Shown: positions 1 through 7,559 of the stretch, piece by piece
How positions within the stretch are numbered: the stretch's first letter is position 1
Layout: each line of letters starts with the position of its first letter
From: Actinomyces sp. oral taxon 171 str. F0337
GTDB taxonomy: Bacteria; Actinomycetota; Actinomycetes; Actinomycetales; Actinomycetaceae
DNA: 64,000 bases
Assembly: GCF_005696555.1 (NCBI RefSeq)
Contig: NZ_CP040005.1
Location: forward strand, 930,001 to 994,000
Direction: 5' to 3'
Notes under the pieces: model-generated
Database searches by the model: none
The model's input: the letters and a program-made list of their open reading frames with translations, nothing else
Told to the model about the DNA's origin: nothing
Translations under genes and position numbers: made by a program

Positions 1-93
1 CTCGAGCCCGCGTATGCGGGCCTGGGCGGTGGCCTCGTCCTCCGCGGTGAAGTCCTCCGTGTAGGACCAGCTCAGCGTCTTGTCCGCACTCAC
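1..93 (-). CDS. O-methyltransferase, N-terminal fragment (cut by window start)
   Basis: The reverse strand opens with GTG at 93 and reads 31 codons to the window edge, beginning VSADKTLSWSYTEDF. This opening resembles actinobacterial class I SAM-dependent O-methyltransferases that lie divergently next to the sigE/tatB region. Only the N-terminus is present, so no SAM-binding motif can be seen. The call rests on the N-terminal similarity and on tatB being the divergent neighbour, which is the usual actinobacterial arrangement. Confidence 0.55.
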   Translation of the reverse strand, partial: MSADKTLSWSYTEDFTAEDEATAQARIRGLE

Positions 94-235
94 TGTGAGC
101 CTTTCTTCTGCGGCGGGGCGCCAGGTGCACCCCTCAAACTACATTGTTCCAGGCGTTCGGCCCGATAGAAGGGCAGGCGCTCGGGTGAGTCCGCCGGTAG
201 GCGAACCGAGGCGGACCGGGGCGGCCAGGACTCCC

Positions 236-241
236 TATACT
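236..241 (+). promoter_or_regulatory. -10 hexamer TATACT of tatB (leaderless start)
   Basis: TATACT matches the consensus -10 element at five of six positions. It ends seven bases before the tatB GTG, and no Shine-Dalgarno sequence lies between. Transcription would begin at or next to the GTG, giving a leaderless mRNA. Confidence 0.5.
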
Positions 242-248
242 GAGCGGC

Positions 249-1211
249 GTGTTCGGCATCTCTGGATCTGAGTTCCTCGTCATCATCCTGGTGGCGGTGA
301 TCGTGGTGGGGCCGCAGCGCTTGCCCGAGTACACCCGCAAGCTCACGCAGATGGTGCGTCAGCTCAGGGTGTTCCTGGACAACGCGCGCAGCCAGATCGC
401 CGAGGAGGTCGGCCCCGAGATGGCCGACCTGGACCTGTCCAGCCTCGACCCGCGCCAGTACGACCCCCGCAAGATCGTGCGCGACGCCCTGGGGGAGGAC
501 ATCGACGCCATCCGCGAGGACCTCGCCCACCCCTTCAGGTCCGTCGGCTCAGCCGCCAAGGAGGCCTCCGACGACGCCGCCCAGGCGGTCAACGACGTGG
601 TCACGCAGGACCGGGCCAAGTCGCTGAGCAAGCAGATCGAGGCCAAGCGGGCCGAGCATCTGGGCGGGAACGATGCTGAGGCCGCTCAGAACACCGAGAA
701 CACCGAGAACACCGAGAACACGGAGAGTTCCGAGAGCCTCGAGGGCGCGGAGAGGACCGAGGCTGCTGAGAGCCTCGAGAGCTCCGAGAGTATCGAGCAA
801 CCCGCAGGCTCCACCTCGCCGCGGGGCGTGCTTCAGCAGACGGATGACGCCGAGCTCGAGGCCCAGTCCGAGCCGGCGGAGGAAGCCGATCCGACTGACG
901 GGTCCGATGAGGTCGAGACCGAGCAGCCCGAGGGGACCAAGGATGCTGAGAGTGCTGAGCAGTCCGAGGAGAACAAGGATGCCGGTCAGGCGGAGTCCGC
1001 TGAGCAGCCGCTCGAGCCGGAGCCGGTAGAGGTCCCCACCAGCCTGGTCGAGCCGGAGGGTGCCTCCGGCGAGCACGCGGGGGACGCCTCCGCGGAGGGC
1101 GCTGACTCCCGCACCCGTGTGCGCCCTTTGTCTCCGCGTGACATCGTGCGCGCCGCCAACGCCGCCGCCCGCACCCGCGCCGAGGCCGCGCGCATCGCCG
1201 TCGACTTCTGA
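249..1211 (+). CDS. tatB: Twin-arginine translocase subunit TatB
   Basis: TatB works with TatA and TatC at the membrane to receive folded proteins carrying twin-arginine signals. The 320-residue product has a single N-terminal membrane segment (about residues 8-21), then the family hinge GPQRLPEY (21-28) and an amphipathic helix. TatB proteins are usually 100-180 residues. Here a long acidic tail (about 140-290) follows, rich in Glu, Ser and Asn and containing an NTE repeat. The GTG start puts the membrane segment at the very N-terminus, as the family requires. tatA and tatC are not adjacent, which is normal in actinobacteria. Two Tat-type lipoproteins encoded in this window (22445 and 28737) are plausible clients. 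The head is secure; the tail's role is unknown. Confidence 0.9.
   Translation: MFGISGSEFLVIILVAVIVVGPQRLPEYTRKLTQMVRQLRVFLDNARSQIAEEVGPEMADLDLSSLDPRQYDPRKIVRDALGEDIDAIREDLAHPFRSVGSAAKEASDDAAQAVNDVVTQDRAKSLSKQIEAKRAEHLGGNDAEAAQNTENTENTENTESSESLEGAERTEAAESLESSESIEQPAGSTSPRGVLQQTDDAELEAQSEPAEEADPTDGSDEVETEQPEGTKDAESAEQSEENKDAGQAESAEQPLEPEPVEVPTSLVEPEGASGEHAGDASAEGADSRTRVRPLSPRDIVRAANAAARTRAEAARIAVDF
690..725 (+). repeat. Four tandem copies of a 9-base unit inside tatB
   Basis: AACACCGAG occurs four times head to tail; the last copy carries one substitution (AACACGGAG). The unit is a multiple of three, so changes in copy number would alter the Asn-Thr-Glu run in the TatB tail without breaking the frame. 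Confidence 0.85.
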
Positions 1212-1307
1212 ACCACCGAACCGGGCAGACCTCCTGTAGCCGGATAGAAGAACCGCCGGGCTACGCGAAGAACATCGGACTCGGTGAGAGGGCCGGGCGG
1301 GGCCGGC

Positions 1308-2450
1308 TCAGGCCGGGGTGACCCCCAGGCTCTTGCCGGCCAGGCCTCGGGCGCGGCGGGTCAGACGCTGGGCAACGGCGGATAGCTCCAGGGCCGCGGG
1401 GGCGTCGGCGGCCGGCTTGCCGTCGTCGGCCACGGCAGCCGGACAACCGGTGTCGGAGCCCTCCCGCAGACGGATGTCCAGCGGCAGCTGAGCCAGGAGC
1501 GGGACCTCGTAGCCGAGGGTCTCGCTCAGGGAGGCACTGACGATCTCGCCTCCGCCGGAGCCGAAGATCTCCAGGCGTGAGCCGTCGGGCTGGGGCATGT
1601 AGGACATGTTCTCGATGACGCCCACCACCTTCTGGTGCGTCTGGGCGGCGATGAGCCCGGTGCGCTCAGCCACCTCGGCGGCGGCCGTCTGCGGGGTGGT
1701 GACCACGAGGATCTCGGCGTTCGGCAGCAGCTGTGCCACCGAGATGGTCACGTCTCCGGTCCCGGGCGGCAGGTCCAGCAGGAGGACGTCCAGGTCCCCC
1801 CAGAAGACGTCGGAGAGGAACTGCTGGACGGCGCGGTGCAGCATGGGGCCGCGCCAGACGACCGGCTGCTTGTCCTCGACGAACATGCCGATCGAGATGA
1901 CCTTCACCCCGTGGGCCACGGGCGGCACGATCATGCCGTCGAGCTGGGTGGGGACCCGGTCCACGCCCAGCATGCGGGGGATGGAGAAGCCGTAGATGTC
2001 GGCGTCGACGACGCCCACACTCAGGCCCTGGGCGGCCATGGCAGCGGCCAGGTTCGCGGTCACCGAGGACTTGCCGACCCCGCCCTTGCCTGAGGTCACG
2101 GCGTAGACCCGGGTGAGGTTGCCCGGCTGGGTGAAGGGAACCACCGGTTCAGCGGCCCCTCCGCGCAGCCGGCGGCGCAGGTCGGCCCTCTGCTCATCGT
2201 TCATGACGCCCAGACTCACCTGCACCCCGGTGACACCCTCGACAGAGCCGACCTCGCGCTGGGTATCGGCGGTGATCGTGTCCTTCAGCGGGCACCCGGC
2301 CACGGTCAGGAGTACCTCGACACTGACCACGCCGTCCTCGGCGATGTCAATGGAGGAGACCATTCCCAGGTCGGTGATGGGGCGGTGCAGCTCGGGGTCG
2401 TTGACCCTGGCCAGCGCCTCCATGACGGCGTCATGAGTCGGTTGCGGCAT
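1308..2450 (-). CDS. mrp: Mrp/NBP35-family P-loop ATPase (Fe-S carrier)
   Basis: This 380-residue protein belongs to the Mrp/ApbC/NBP35 family of ATPases that carry iron-sulfur clusters to apoproteins. Residues 1-80 form a MIP18/DUF59 domain (DPELHRPITDLGM with Cys53). The deviant Walker A motif GKGGVGKSS lies at 121-129, followed by the MinD-like motifs DADIYGFS and DLPPGTGD. The C-terminal CxxC that binds the cluster in many Mrp proteins is absent: after ENMS the sequence reads YMPQPDG. The gene stands first downstream of tatB on the opposite strand, in the usual actinobacterial order with the DUF1003 and MgtE_N genes. A TAGGAT hexamer six bases before the ATG suggests a leaderless transcript. 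Confidence 0.92.
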   Translation of the reverse strand: MPQPTHDAVMEALARVNDPELHRPITDLGMVSSIDIAEDGVVSVEVLLTVAGCPLKDTITADTQREVGSVEGVTGVQVSLGVMNDEQRADLRRRLRGGAAEPVVPFTQPGNLTRVYAVTSGKGGVGKSSVTANLAAAMAAQGLSVGVVDADIYGFSIPRMLGVDRVPTQLDGMIVPPVAHGVKVISIGMFVEDKQPVVWRGPMLHRAVQQFLSDVFWGDLDVLLLDLPPGTGDVTISVAQLLPNAEILVVTTPQTAAAEVAERTGLIAAQTHQKVVGVIENMSYMPQPDGSRLEIFGSGGGEIVSASLSETLGYEVPLLAQLPLDIRLREGSDTGCPAAVADDGKPAADAPAALELSAVAQRLTRRARGLAGKSLGVTPA

Positions 2451-2456
2451 GGCCCC

Positions 2457-2462
2457 ATCCTA
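2457..2462 (-). promoter_or_regulatory. -10 hexamer TAGGAT of mrp (leaderless start)
   Basis: On the minus strand TAGGAT lies six bases before the mrp ATG, and there is no purine-rich ribosome-binding site. The same layout recurs at other genes in this window. Confidence 0.45.
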
Positions 2463-2521
2463 GGGGTGCCCCGGAGTACCACGACAGGTGGCGAGGCCCA
2501 CGTGGGGACAGCAGGCGGCCC

Positions 2522-3094
2522 TCAGCGAGTGGGGCGCTGCCCCTGGGTGGTGCCGGGCTCGTCGTCGCCGCTGTCCTGGAACTCGGCGATCTCCTCACGG
2601 GTGAGGCGCTCCTCGGCGAGGATCTCGCTGAGCATGTCACGTAGTTCGCTGCGCACGAAGTCGCGGGTGGCGACGTCGTTCATGGCCAGGCGCAGGGCGG
2701 CGATCTCCCGGGTGAGGAACTCGGTGTCCTCCAGGTTGCGCTGGGCGCGCTGGCGGTCCTGCTCGGCGGTGACGCGGTCGCGGTCGTCCTGCCGGTTCTG
2801 GGCCAGCATGATGAGGGGCGCCGAGTAGGAGGCCTGGGTGGAGAAGGCCAGGTTGAGCAGGATGAAGGGGTAGGGGTCCCAGGCCTGCTGCATCTTGGCC
2901 AGGACGAGGTTCGCCACGATCCACACAGCGACGAAGATCGACATGTAGAGCACGAACTTGGGCGAACCCATGAAGCGGGCGGTCGCCTCGGCGAAGCGGC
3001 CGAAGCCGTCGGAGCGGGAGGCGTGGGCCGGGTGGGTCCTGCGCAGCCACCGCAGGCGACTGTCTGGCAAGGGCTGGTCGAGCTGGTCAGGCAT
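2522..3094 (-). CDS. DUF1003 membrane protein
   Basis: A 190-residue protein with the DUF1003 hallmark: two membrane segments joined by DPYPFILLNLAFSTQ and followed by APLIMLAQNRQDDRDR. A long charged C-terminal helix follows, predicted to be cytoplasmic. Its biochemical function is unknown. The start is the ATG at 3094, which overlaps the end of the MgtE_N/CBS gene by eight bases (ATGCCTGA), so translation is probably coupled. An upstream start in this frame would lie inside that gene and is unlikely. The fixed pairing suggests that the two proteins act together, perhaps in divalent-cation handling at the membrane; that role is inferred. Confidence 0.88.
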   Translation of the reverse strand: MPDQLDQPLPDSRLRWLRRTHPAHASRSDGFGRFAEATARFMGSPKFVLYMSIFVAVWIVANLVLAKMQQAWDPYPFILLNLAFSTQASYSAPLIMLAQNRQDDRDRVTAEQDRQRAQRNLEDTEFLTREIAALRLAMNDVATRDFVRSELRDMLSEILAEERLTREEIAEFQDSGDDEPGTTQGQRPTR

Positions 3095-4379
3095 TGGCGC
3101 CCCTCTCGATCGTCTCGTCGGTGACGGCCTCGTCGGCCACGCGCCAGTCGTCGGGCATGAGGTGGTCCAGGACGTCGTCGACACTGACGGCGCCCAGCAG
3201 GCGCCCGGCGTCGTCGAGGACCGGCAGGGCCGTCAGGTTGTAGGTGGCCAGCAGGCGGGTGACGGTACCGATGGAGTCCTCGGGGCGCACGGAGTCGACG
3301 TCGGTGTCCACGATGGAGCCGACCATGCGCTGGGGGCGCTCGCGCAGGGCTCGCTGAAAGTGGATCATGCCCACGAACTTGCCGGTGGGGGACTCCAGGG
3401 GCGGGCGGCACACGAAGCCGACGGCGGCCAGGGCGGGAGGAACCTCGGCCTTGCGGGACTGGGCCAGGAAGGTCGCCACCGTCGACTCGGGGGGCAGAAT
3501 GATCGGCTCGGTGGTCATCAGACCGCCGGCGGTGTAGTCGTCGTAGGCCATGAGGCGGCGCACGTCCTCGGCCTCCTCGGGCTCCATGAGGCCCAGTAGC
3601 TCGGTGGCCTTGAGCTGGGGGAGGTCGGCGACCAGATCGGCGGCGTCGTCGGGCTGCATGGCGTCCAGGACGTGGGCGGCGCGCCCGGCCTCCAGGCGGG
3701 ACAGGAGGGCGACGGCGTCCTCGTTGCCGAGCTCCTCCAGGACGTCGGCCAGGCGCTCGTCGGTCAGCTCTGCGGCCACGCGCATCTGGCTGTCCTGAGG
3801 CAGGTCACGCATGACGTCGGCCAGATCGGCGGGCTTGAGGTCCTCCAAGGTGGCCAGCAGCGCGGTGGCGCCCTGCTGGTCGGCGCTGGCGGCCAGGCCG
3901 CTGACCTCGTCGGGGCGCACCGTGAAGGTCTCCCCGCGGCGCAGGCCCAAGGGGCCCGAGGAGGCTCGCTGGACGAACAGGCGGGTCACCTTCCAGTCCA
4001 TGCCGCGGTCGCGCTCGATGGCCACGTCCCGCACCGTGACGGTCCCTGAGCCGTCGCGCATGGTGACCACCCGGTCCAACAGCTCTCCGACGACCAGGGT
4101 CTCCACGTGCCGCTGGGTGAAGCGGCGGATGTTCATCAGGCCCGTGGTGATGACGGCCCCGGGCTCGATCGCGGTGATCCGGGACAGGGGCAGGAAGACG
4201 CGGCGCCGGCTGGAGACCTCGATGACGAAGCCGACGGCTCGGGGCTCCCCCCGCATCTGCAGCAGGACGACGACGTCATGGACCTTACCCACCTCATCGC
4301 CCAAGGGGTCGAAGACGGAGGTGCCGATGAGGCGGGCCACAAAGACCCTGCTGGTCGTGCGCGTCCTGGTGTTCTCCAC
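3087..4379 (-). CDS. MgtE N-terminal/CBS domain protein without a channel
   Basis: The 430-residue product starts with a PRC-barrel-like region (about 10-80). An MgtE N-domain of helical repeats follows (about 160-275, with motifs such as LADVLEEL and DDAADLVADL), then a pair of CBS domains (about 280-415). In MgtE channels these domains sense magnesium and gate a membrane pore. No transmembrane segments follow here, so this is a soluble sensor-type relative. It is translationally coupled to the DUF1003 membrane protein. The start is a GTG with a TAGGCT -10 hexamer six bases upstream, consistent with a leaderless message. Databases often label such proteins 'magnesium transporter', which overstates what is present. 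Confidence 0.88.
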   Translation of the reverse strand: MENTRTRTTSRVFVARLIGTSVFDPLGDEVGKVHDVVVLLQMRGEPRAVGFVIEVSSRRRVFLPLSRITAIEPGAVITTGLMNIRRFTQRHVETLVVGELLDRVVTMRDGSGTVTVRDVAIERDRGMDWKVTRLFVQRASSGPLGLRRGETFTVRPDEVSGLAASADQQGATALLATLEDLKPADLADVMRDLPQDSQMRVAAELTDERLADVLEELGNEDAVALLSRLEAGRAAHVLDAMQPDDAADLVADLPQLKATELLGLMEPEEAEDVRRLMAYDDYTAGGLMTTEPIILPPESTVATFLAQSRKAEVPPALAAVGFVCRPPLESPTGKFVGMIHFQRALRERPQRMVGSIVDTDVDSVRPEDSIGTVTRLLATYNLTALPVLDDAGRLLGAVSVDDVLDHLMPDDWRVADEAVTDETIERGANA

Positions 4380-4385
4380 AAGCCA

Positions 4386-4391
4386 AGCCTA
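4386..4391 (-). promoter_or_regulatory. -10 hexamer TAGGCT of the MgtE_N/CBS gene (leaderless start)
   Basis: On the minus strand TAGGCT is six bases before the GTG start and no ribosome-binding site is visible. Confidence 0.45.
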
Positions 4392-4459
4392 TGCGCCTGA
4401 GGCGTGATTGCCTGCCGATGGGGCTTTACCGCGCGCCCGCGCGTGCGACCATAGCCCCC

Positions 4460-5275
4460 ATGAACGCCAATTCGAGCCCGTTGTCGTCCCTGACCTCGTC
4501 CAGTGGTGGTGTCATGCCCCAGGGGGAGGAGGTGGCCTCCTTCGCGACCTACCCCGAGGCGCAGAGGGCGGTCGACGCTCTGTCGGACCAGGGCTTCCCG
4601 GTTCAGCACCTGGCGATCATCGGCACCGACCTGCGCCAGGTCGAGCGCATCACCGGGCGCATGAGCTGGGGGCGTGCAGCGATGTCTGGGGCCATGAACG
4701 GCCTGTGGATCGGTATGTTCTTCGGCATCATCATGTCGGTGGCCGGCAGCAGCGGGCCCCGGCTCAGCTTCTGGGCCTGCGTCCTGCTGGGGGTGCTGTG
4801 GGGCATCGTCTTCCAGCTCTTCAGCTACGCCCTGACCCGGGGGCGACGCGACTTCACCTCCATCAGCCAGGTCGTGGCCTCGCGATACTCGATCATCGCC
4901 GCACGTGAGATTCATGAGGCCAGCCAGGCCCTGGCCGACGTCCCGGGCAACCTCTCGCGCGGGGGAGAGGCGCTGCGGCGCTCCCAGGAGCGCCGTCGGG
5001 CCCGGGAGGAGGCCCCCGGGCCCACCGCCTTCGGCTCGCGCCCCGACGAGCAGCCCCGCTTCGGGGTGCGGCTGCCGCAGCCCGGCAGCAGCACTCCCGA
5101 CCGGACCTCCGCCACCCCTGCCGGCACCACCTCCGACGCCCCGGCCGTCTCCAACGTCTCCGAGGACTACGACCCGTTCCTGCGTTCCCCGCGACCGGTG
5201 GATCGGAAGGATCAGGGGGCCTCGGCGTCGTCGCAGGAGACCGGTGATGAGGCCGGCTCGGGTGACGAGAACTGA
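4460..5275 (+). CDS. YflT-type general stress membrane protein
   Basis: A 271-residue protein. Residues about 22-75 match the heat-induced stress protein YflT domain (VASFATYPEAQRAVDAL and QHLAIIGTDL). Two hydrophobic segments follow at about 78-97 and 105-127, and the tail is long, basic and Pro/Ser-rich. The domain is common in actinobacterial 'general stress proteins', whose molecular role is unknown. The ATG at 4460 was chosen because the codons upstream are out of character and would run into the divergent promoter region. The gene reads away from the MgtE_N/CBS operon, and the roughly 80 bases between them must hold both promoters. Confidence 0.8.
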   Translation: MNANSSPLSSLTSSSGGVMPQGEEVASFATYPEAQRAVDALSDQGFPVQHLAIIGTDLRQVERITGRMSWGRAAMSGAMNGLWIGMFFGIIMSVAGSSGPRLSFWACVLLGVLWGIVFQLFSYALTRGRRDFTSISQVVASRYSIIAAREIHEASQALADVPGNLSRGGEALRRSQERRRAREEAPGPTAFGSRPDEQPRFGVRLPQPGSSTPDRTSATPAGTTSDAPAVSNVSEDYDPFLRSPRPVDRKDQGASASSQETGDEAGSGDEN

Positions 5276-5304
5276 TCAGCGCTGAGGGACGAGGGATTTC
5301 AGCA

Positions 5305-6153
5305 ATGAGCATTCCGGTGGGTCTGTCGACCGCCTGCGTGGTTCCCGGCAGTGTTCCCGACACCTTCGCCATCGCCCAGGAGCTGGGCTACGACGGCGTC
5401 GAGATCATGGTCTGGAGCGAGAAGGCATCCCAGGACGCCATCCGGCTGGCGGCCCTGGTGGAGAAGTTCGATCAGCCGGTGCTGGCCGTCCACGCCCCCA
5501 CGCTGCTGGTGACCCGCGGGGTCTTCGGCGTGGATCCGTGGGACAAGGTGGACCGTTCCATCGAGCTGGCCCACTACCTCGAGGCGCCCACGGTGGTGCT
5601 GCACCCGCCCTTCTTCTGGCAGACCCGTTACGCGCGCTCCTTCATCGCCGGGGTCGCGCAGCGCGAGGCGACCACGGGCATTCACCTGGCGGTGGAGAAC
5701 ATGTTCACCTGGCGTCCCCGCCACGCCCACTCCACGCGCGACTTCCAGGCCTACTCACCCACCTGGGACCCGGTGGGTCAGGGATACAAGTCGGTGACGC
5801 TGGACATCTCCCACGCCGCCACCTCCGGCTCCGACGCGCTGGCCATGGCCCGTTCGCTGGGGCCCACGCTGCGTCACCTGCACCTGACCGACGGCGTGCC
5901 CGGGCCCCTCGACGACCACCTGCTGCCCGGGCAGGGCAACCAGGACTGCGCCGGGGTCCTCAAGCACCTGGTGGCCACCGGCTTTGAGGCCGGTGGGGGA
6001 CAGGTCGTCGTCGAGGTGACCACCCGGTCCATGACGGCCGCCCAGCGCCTCGAGGGGCTCGCCAGTGCCCTGGCCTTCGCCCGGGAGCACCTGGAGGGCG
6101 GGGAACCGGCTCACATCCCTGAGCCGACCCGGAAGCGCTACCGCCGTACCTGA
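5305..6153 (+). CDS. TIM-barrel sugar phosphate isomerase/epimerase family protein
   Basis: This 282-residue protein has the xylose-isomerase-like (AP endonuclease 2) TIM-barrel pattern. Strand ends carry likely metal and substrate ligands: VHAPT, LHPP, VENMF, LDISHA and HLHLTDG. Members bind a divalent metal and isomerise or epimerise sugars or cyclitols, but some are endonuclease-like, and the substrate cannot be told from sequence. It starts 29 bases after the YflT-type gene on the same strand and may share its transcript. It ends only six bases before the convergent CDF gene, so no separate terminator fits between them. Confidence 0.82.
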   Translation: MSIPVGLSTACVVPGSVPDTFAIAQELGYDGVEIMVWSEKASQDAIRLAALVEKFDQPVLAVHAPTLLVTRGVFGVDPWDKVDRSIELAHYLEAPTVVLHPPFFWQTRYARSFIAGVAQREATTGIHLAVENMFTWRPRHAHSTRDFQAYSPTWDPVGQGYKSVTLDISHAATSGSDALAMARSLGPTLRHLHLTDGVPGPLDDHLLPGQGNQDCAGVLKHLVATGFEAGGGQVVVEVTTRSMTAAQRLEGLASALAFAREHLEGGEPAHIPEPTRKRYRRT

Positions 6154-6159
6154 CCCGGT

Positions 6160-7134
6160 CTAGCAGTAGGCGGCCTCGTGCTCGAGGTGCGAGACGGGCT
6201 CGAGCTGGAGGGTCGCGTGCCGGATCTTGACCGGGAAGTGCTCGGCCACGCAGCCCTGAAGCCGGTCGAGGATCTCCTCGGTGTGACCGTCGCGCAGGCA
6301 CTCGTCGCGCACGACGACATGCGCGGTCAGCACCGGCATGCCCGAGGCGACGGTCCATGCGTGCAGGTCGTGGACCTCCTCGACGTGGTCGATGCCGAGC
6401 ATGTGCGAGCGCACCTGCGCCAGGTCCAGCTCCCGGGGGGTGAAGTCCATGAGGACCGCCAGGGCCGAGCGCAGCAGCGTCACCGCCCGGGGCAGGATGA
6501 GGACGGCGATGAGGAGGGAGGCCATGGCGTCGGCCCGGGTCCAGCCGGTGCGGGCCACGACGGCGGCGGCGACGATGACACCCACCGACCCCAGGGCGTC
6601 ATTGACGACCTCCAGGAAGGCGGCCCTCATGTTGAGGTTCTCGCCGTGTCCGTCATGTCCCCGGCCCCTGGAGAGGACCAGCAGCGCGAGAACGTTGGCG
6701 GCCAGGCCGATGACGCCCATGACGAGCATGCCGGAGGCCTCGACCGGCGGGGGCGCCAGCAGGTTGTGAACCGCCTTGAAGGCCACGAAGACACCGACGA
6801 CGGCGAGCGCGCCCGCCTGGAGCGCGGCCCCGATGACCTCGGCGCGGCGCATGCCCCAGGTGGAGCGGTCCGTGGCCGGATGCGTGGACAGGTGGGCGGC
6901 CGTCAGGGCCGTGGCCAGCCCGGCGACGTCGGTGAGCATGTGCCCGGCGTCGGCCAGCAGCGCCAGTGAGCCGGTGAGAAGAGCGGTGACGATCTCGGCC
7001 ACCAGGACGGTGGCCGACAGGCACAGGGCGACCAGGAGCCGTCCGCGCGAGGCCCCGGCGCCGTGGTTGTGCGAGTGCCCCTGGGAATGGTTGTGGGAAT
7101 GATCGTGGTGCTCGTGGTCTCCCGAGGTGCTCAC
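6160..7134 (-). CDS. Cation diffusion facilitator (CzcD/ZitB-like zinc exporter)
   Basis: A 324-residue inner-membrane antiporter of the CDF family that exports zinc or related divalent cations. The first 30 residues are His-rich (HEHHDHSHNHSQGHSHNHG), a likely metal-collecting stretch. Six membrane segments follow, with the helix 2 metal site in HMLTDVAGL and the helix 5 site in NDALGSVG. The C-terminal cytoplasmic ferredoxin-like domain contains MDFTPRELDL and HDLHAWTV. Its ATG overlaps the stop of the upstream ArsR gene by four bases, so the pair forms one coupled operon. That context makes metal-dependent derepression likely. Confidence 0.93.
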   Translation of the reverse strand: MSTSGDHEHHDHSHNHSQGHSHNHGAGASRGRLLVALCLSATVLVAEIVTALLTGSLALLADAGHMLTDVAGLATALTAAHLSTHPATDRSTWGMRRAEVIGAALQAGALAVVGVFVAFKAVHNLLAPPPVEASGMLVMGVIGLAANVLALLVLSRGRGHDGHGENLNMRAAFLEVVNDALGSVGVIVAAAVVARTGWTRADAMASLLIAVLILPRAVTLLRSALAVLMDFTPRELDLAQVRSHMLGIDHVEEVHDLHAWTVASGMPVLTAHVVVRDECLRDGHTEEILDRLQGCVAEHFPVKIRHATLQLEPVSHLEHEAAYC

Positions 7135-7502
7135 AGGGACTCCTTGCCGCGGCTCGCGGCGTCTGCGGAGATGACGGCGGCCAGGGACTCGGTCGCGGAC
7201 AGGACCTGCTCGATGGCCTCGGGGTTCTCGATCCGGCTGACGTTGGCCCTCCCGTGGGAGTGGCTGGAGATGAGACCGGCGCTGCGCAGGATCGCCAGGT
7301 GCTGGGAGACGGTCGACTGGGCCAGGCCCAGGTGCTCGGTCAGCTCCACCACCCGGTGCTCGCCGCCGTGGAGGTGACGCAGGATCGCCAGGCGTGTGGC
7401 GTCCCCCAGGACGTCGAGCAGCGAGGCCACGGTAGCGGCCTCGTGCACGGCGCCGTGGTCCTGGGATCGGTCCTCGGGGAGCAGCCCATGTTTCATCGTC
7501 AT
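7131..7502 (-). CDS. ArsR/SmtB-family metal-responsive repressor
   Basis: A 123-residue winged-helix repressor. The HTH core reads ATRLAILRHL, then VVELTEHLGLAQSTVSQHLAIL, then a wing with HSHGRANVSR. The classic ELCVCD metal site is absent and so is a C-terminal HxxH, so the metal ligands are not obvious; several His residues near the recognition helix and wing are candidates. It is the first gene of the ArsR-CDF operon and probably represses it until zinc or another metal rises. The start ATG has TAGCAT six bases upstream and no ribosome-binding site, consistent with a leaderless mRNA. Confidence 0.9.
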   Translation of the reverse strand: MTMKHGLLPEDRSQDHGAVHEAATVASLLDVLGDATRLAILRHLHGGEHRVVELTEHLGLAQSTVSQHLAILRSAGLISSHSHGRANVSRIENPEAIEQVLSATESLAAVISADAASRGKESL

Positions 7503-7508
7503 ACGGCG

Positions 7509-7514
7509 ATGCTA
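7509..7514 (-). promoter_or_regulatory. -10 hexamer TAGCAT of the ArsR-CDF operon (leaderless start)
   Basis: TAGCAT on the minus strand lies six bases before the arsR-type ATG. A possible -35 (TTGCCT) lies 18 bases further upstream. Confidence 0.5.
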
Positions 7515-7559
7515 TTCGCGGGCAACGATGAGAGGCAAGGGAGGTGACCGAGCAGTCAG

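Noticed and set aside
4380..4459. Magnesium riboswitch before the MgtE_N/CBS gene
   Set aside because: The start appears leaderless (a -10 hexamer six bases before the GTG), so no 5' leader exists to fold.
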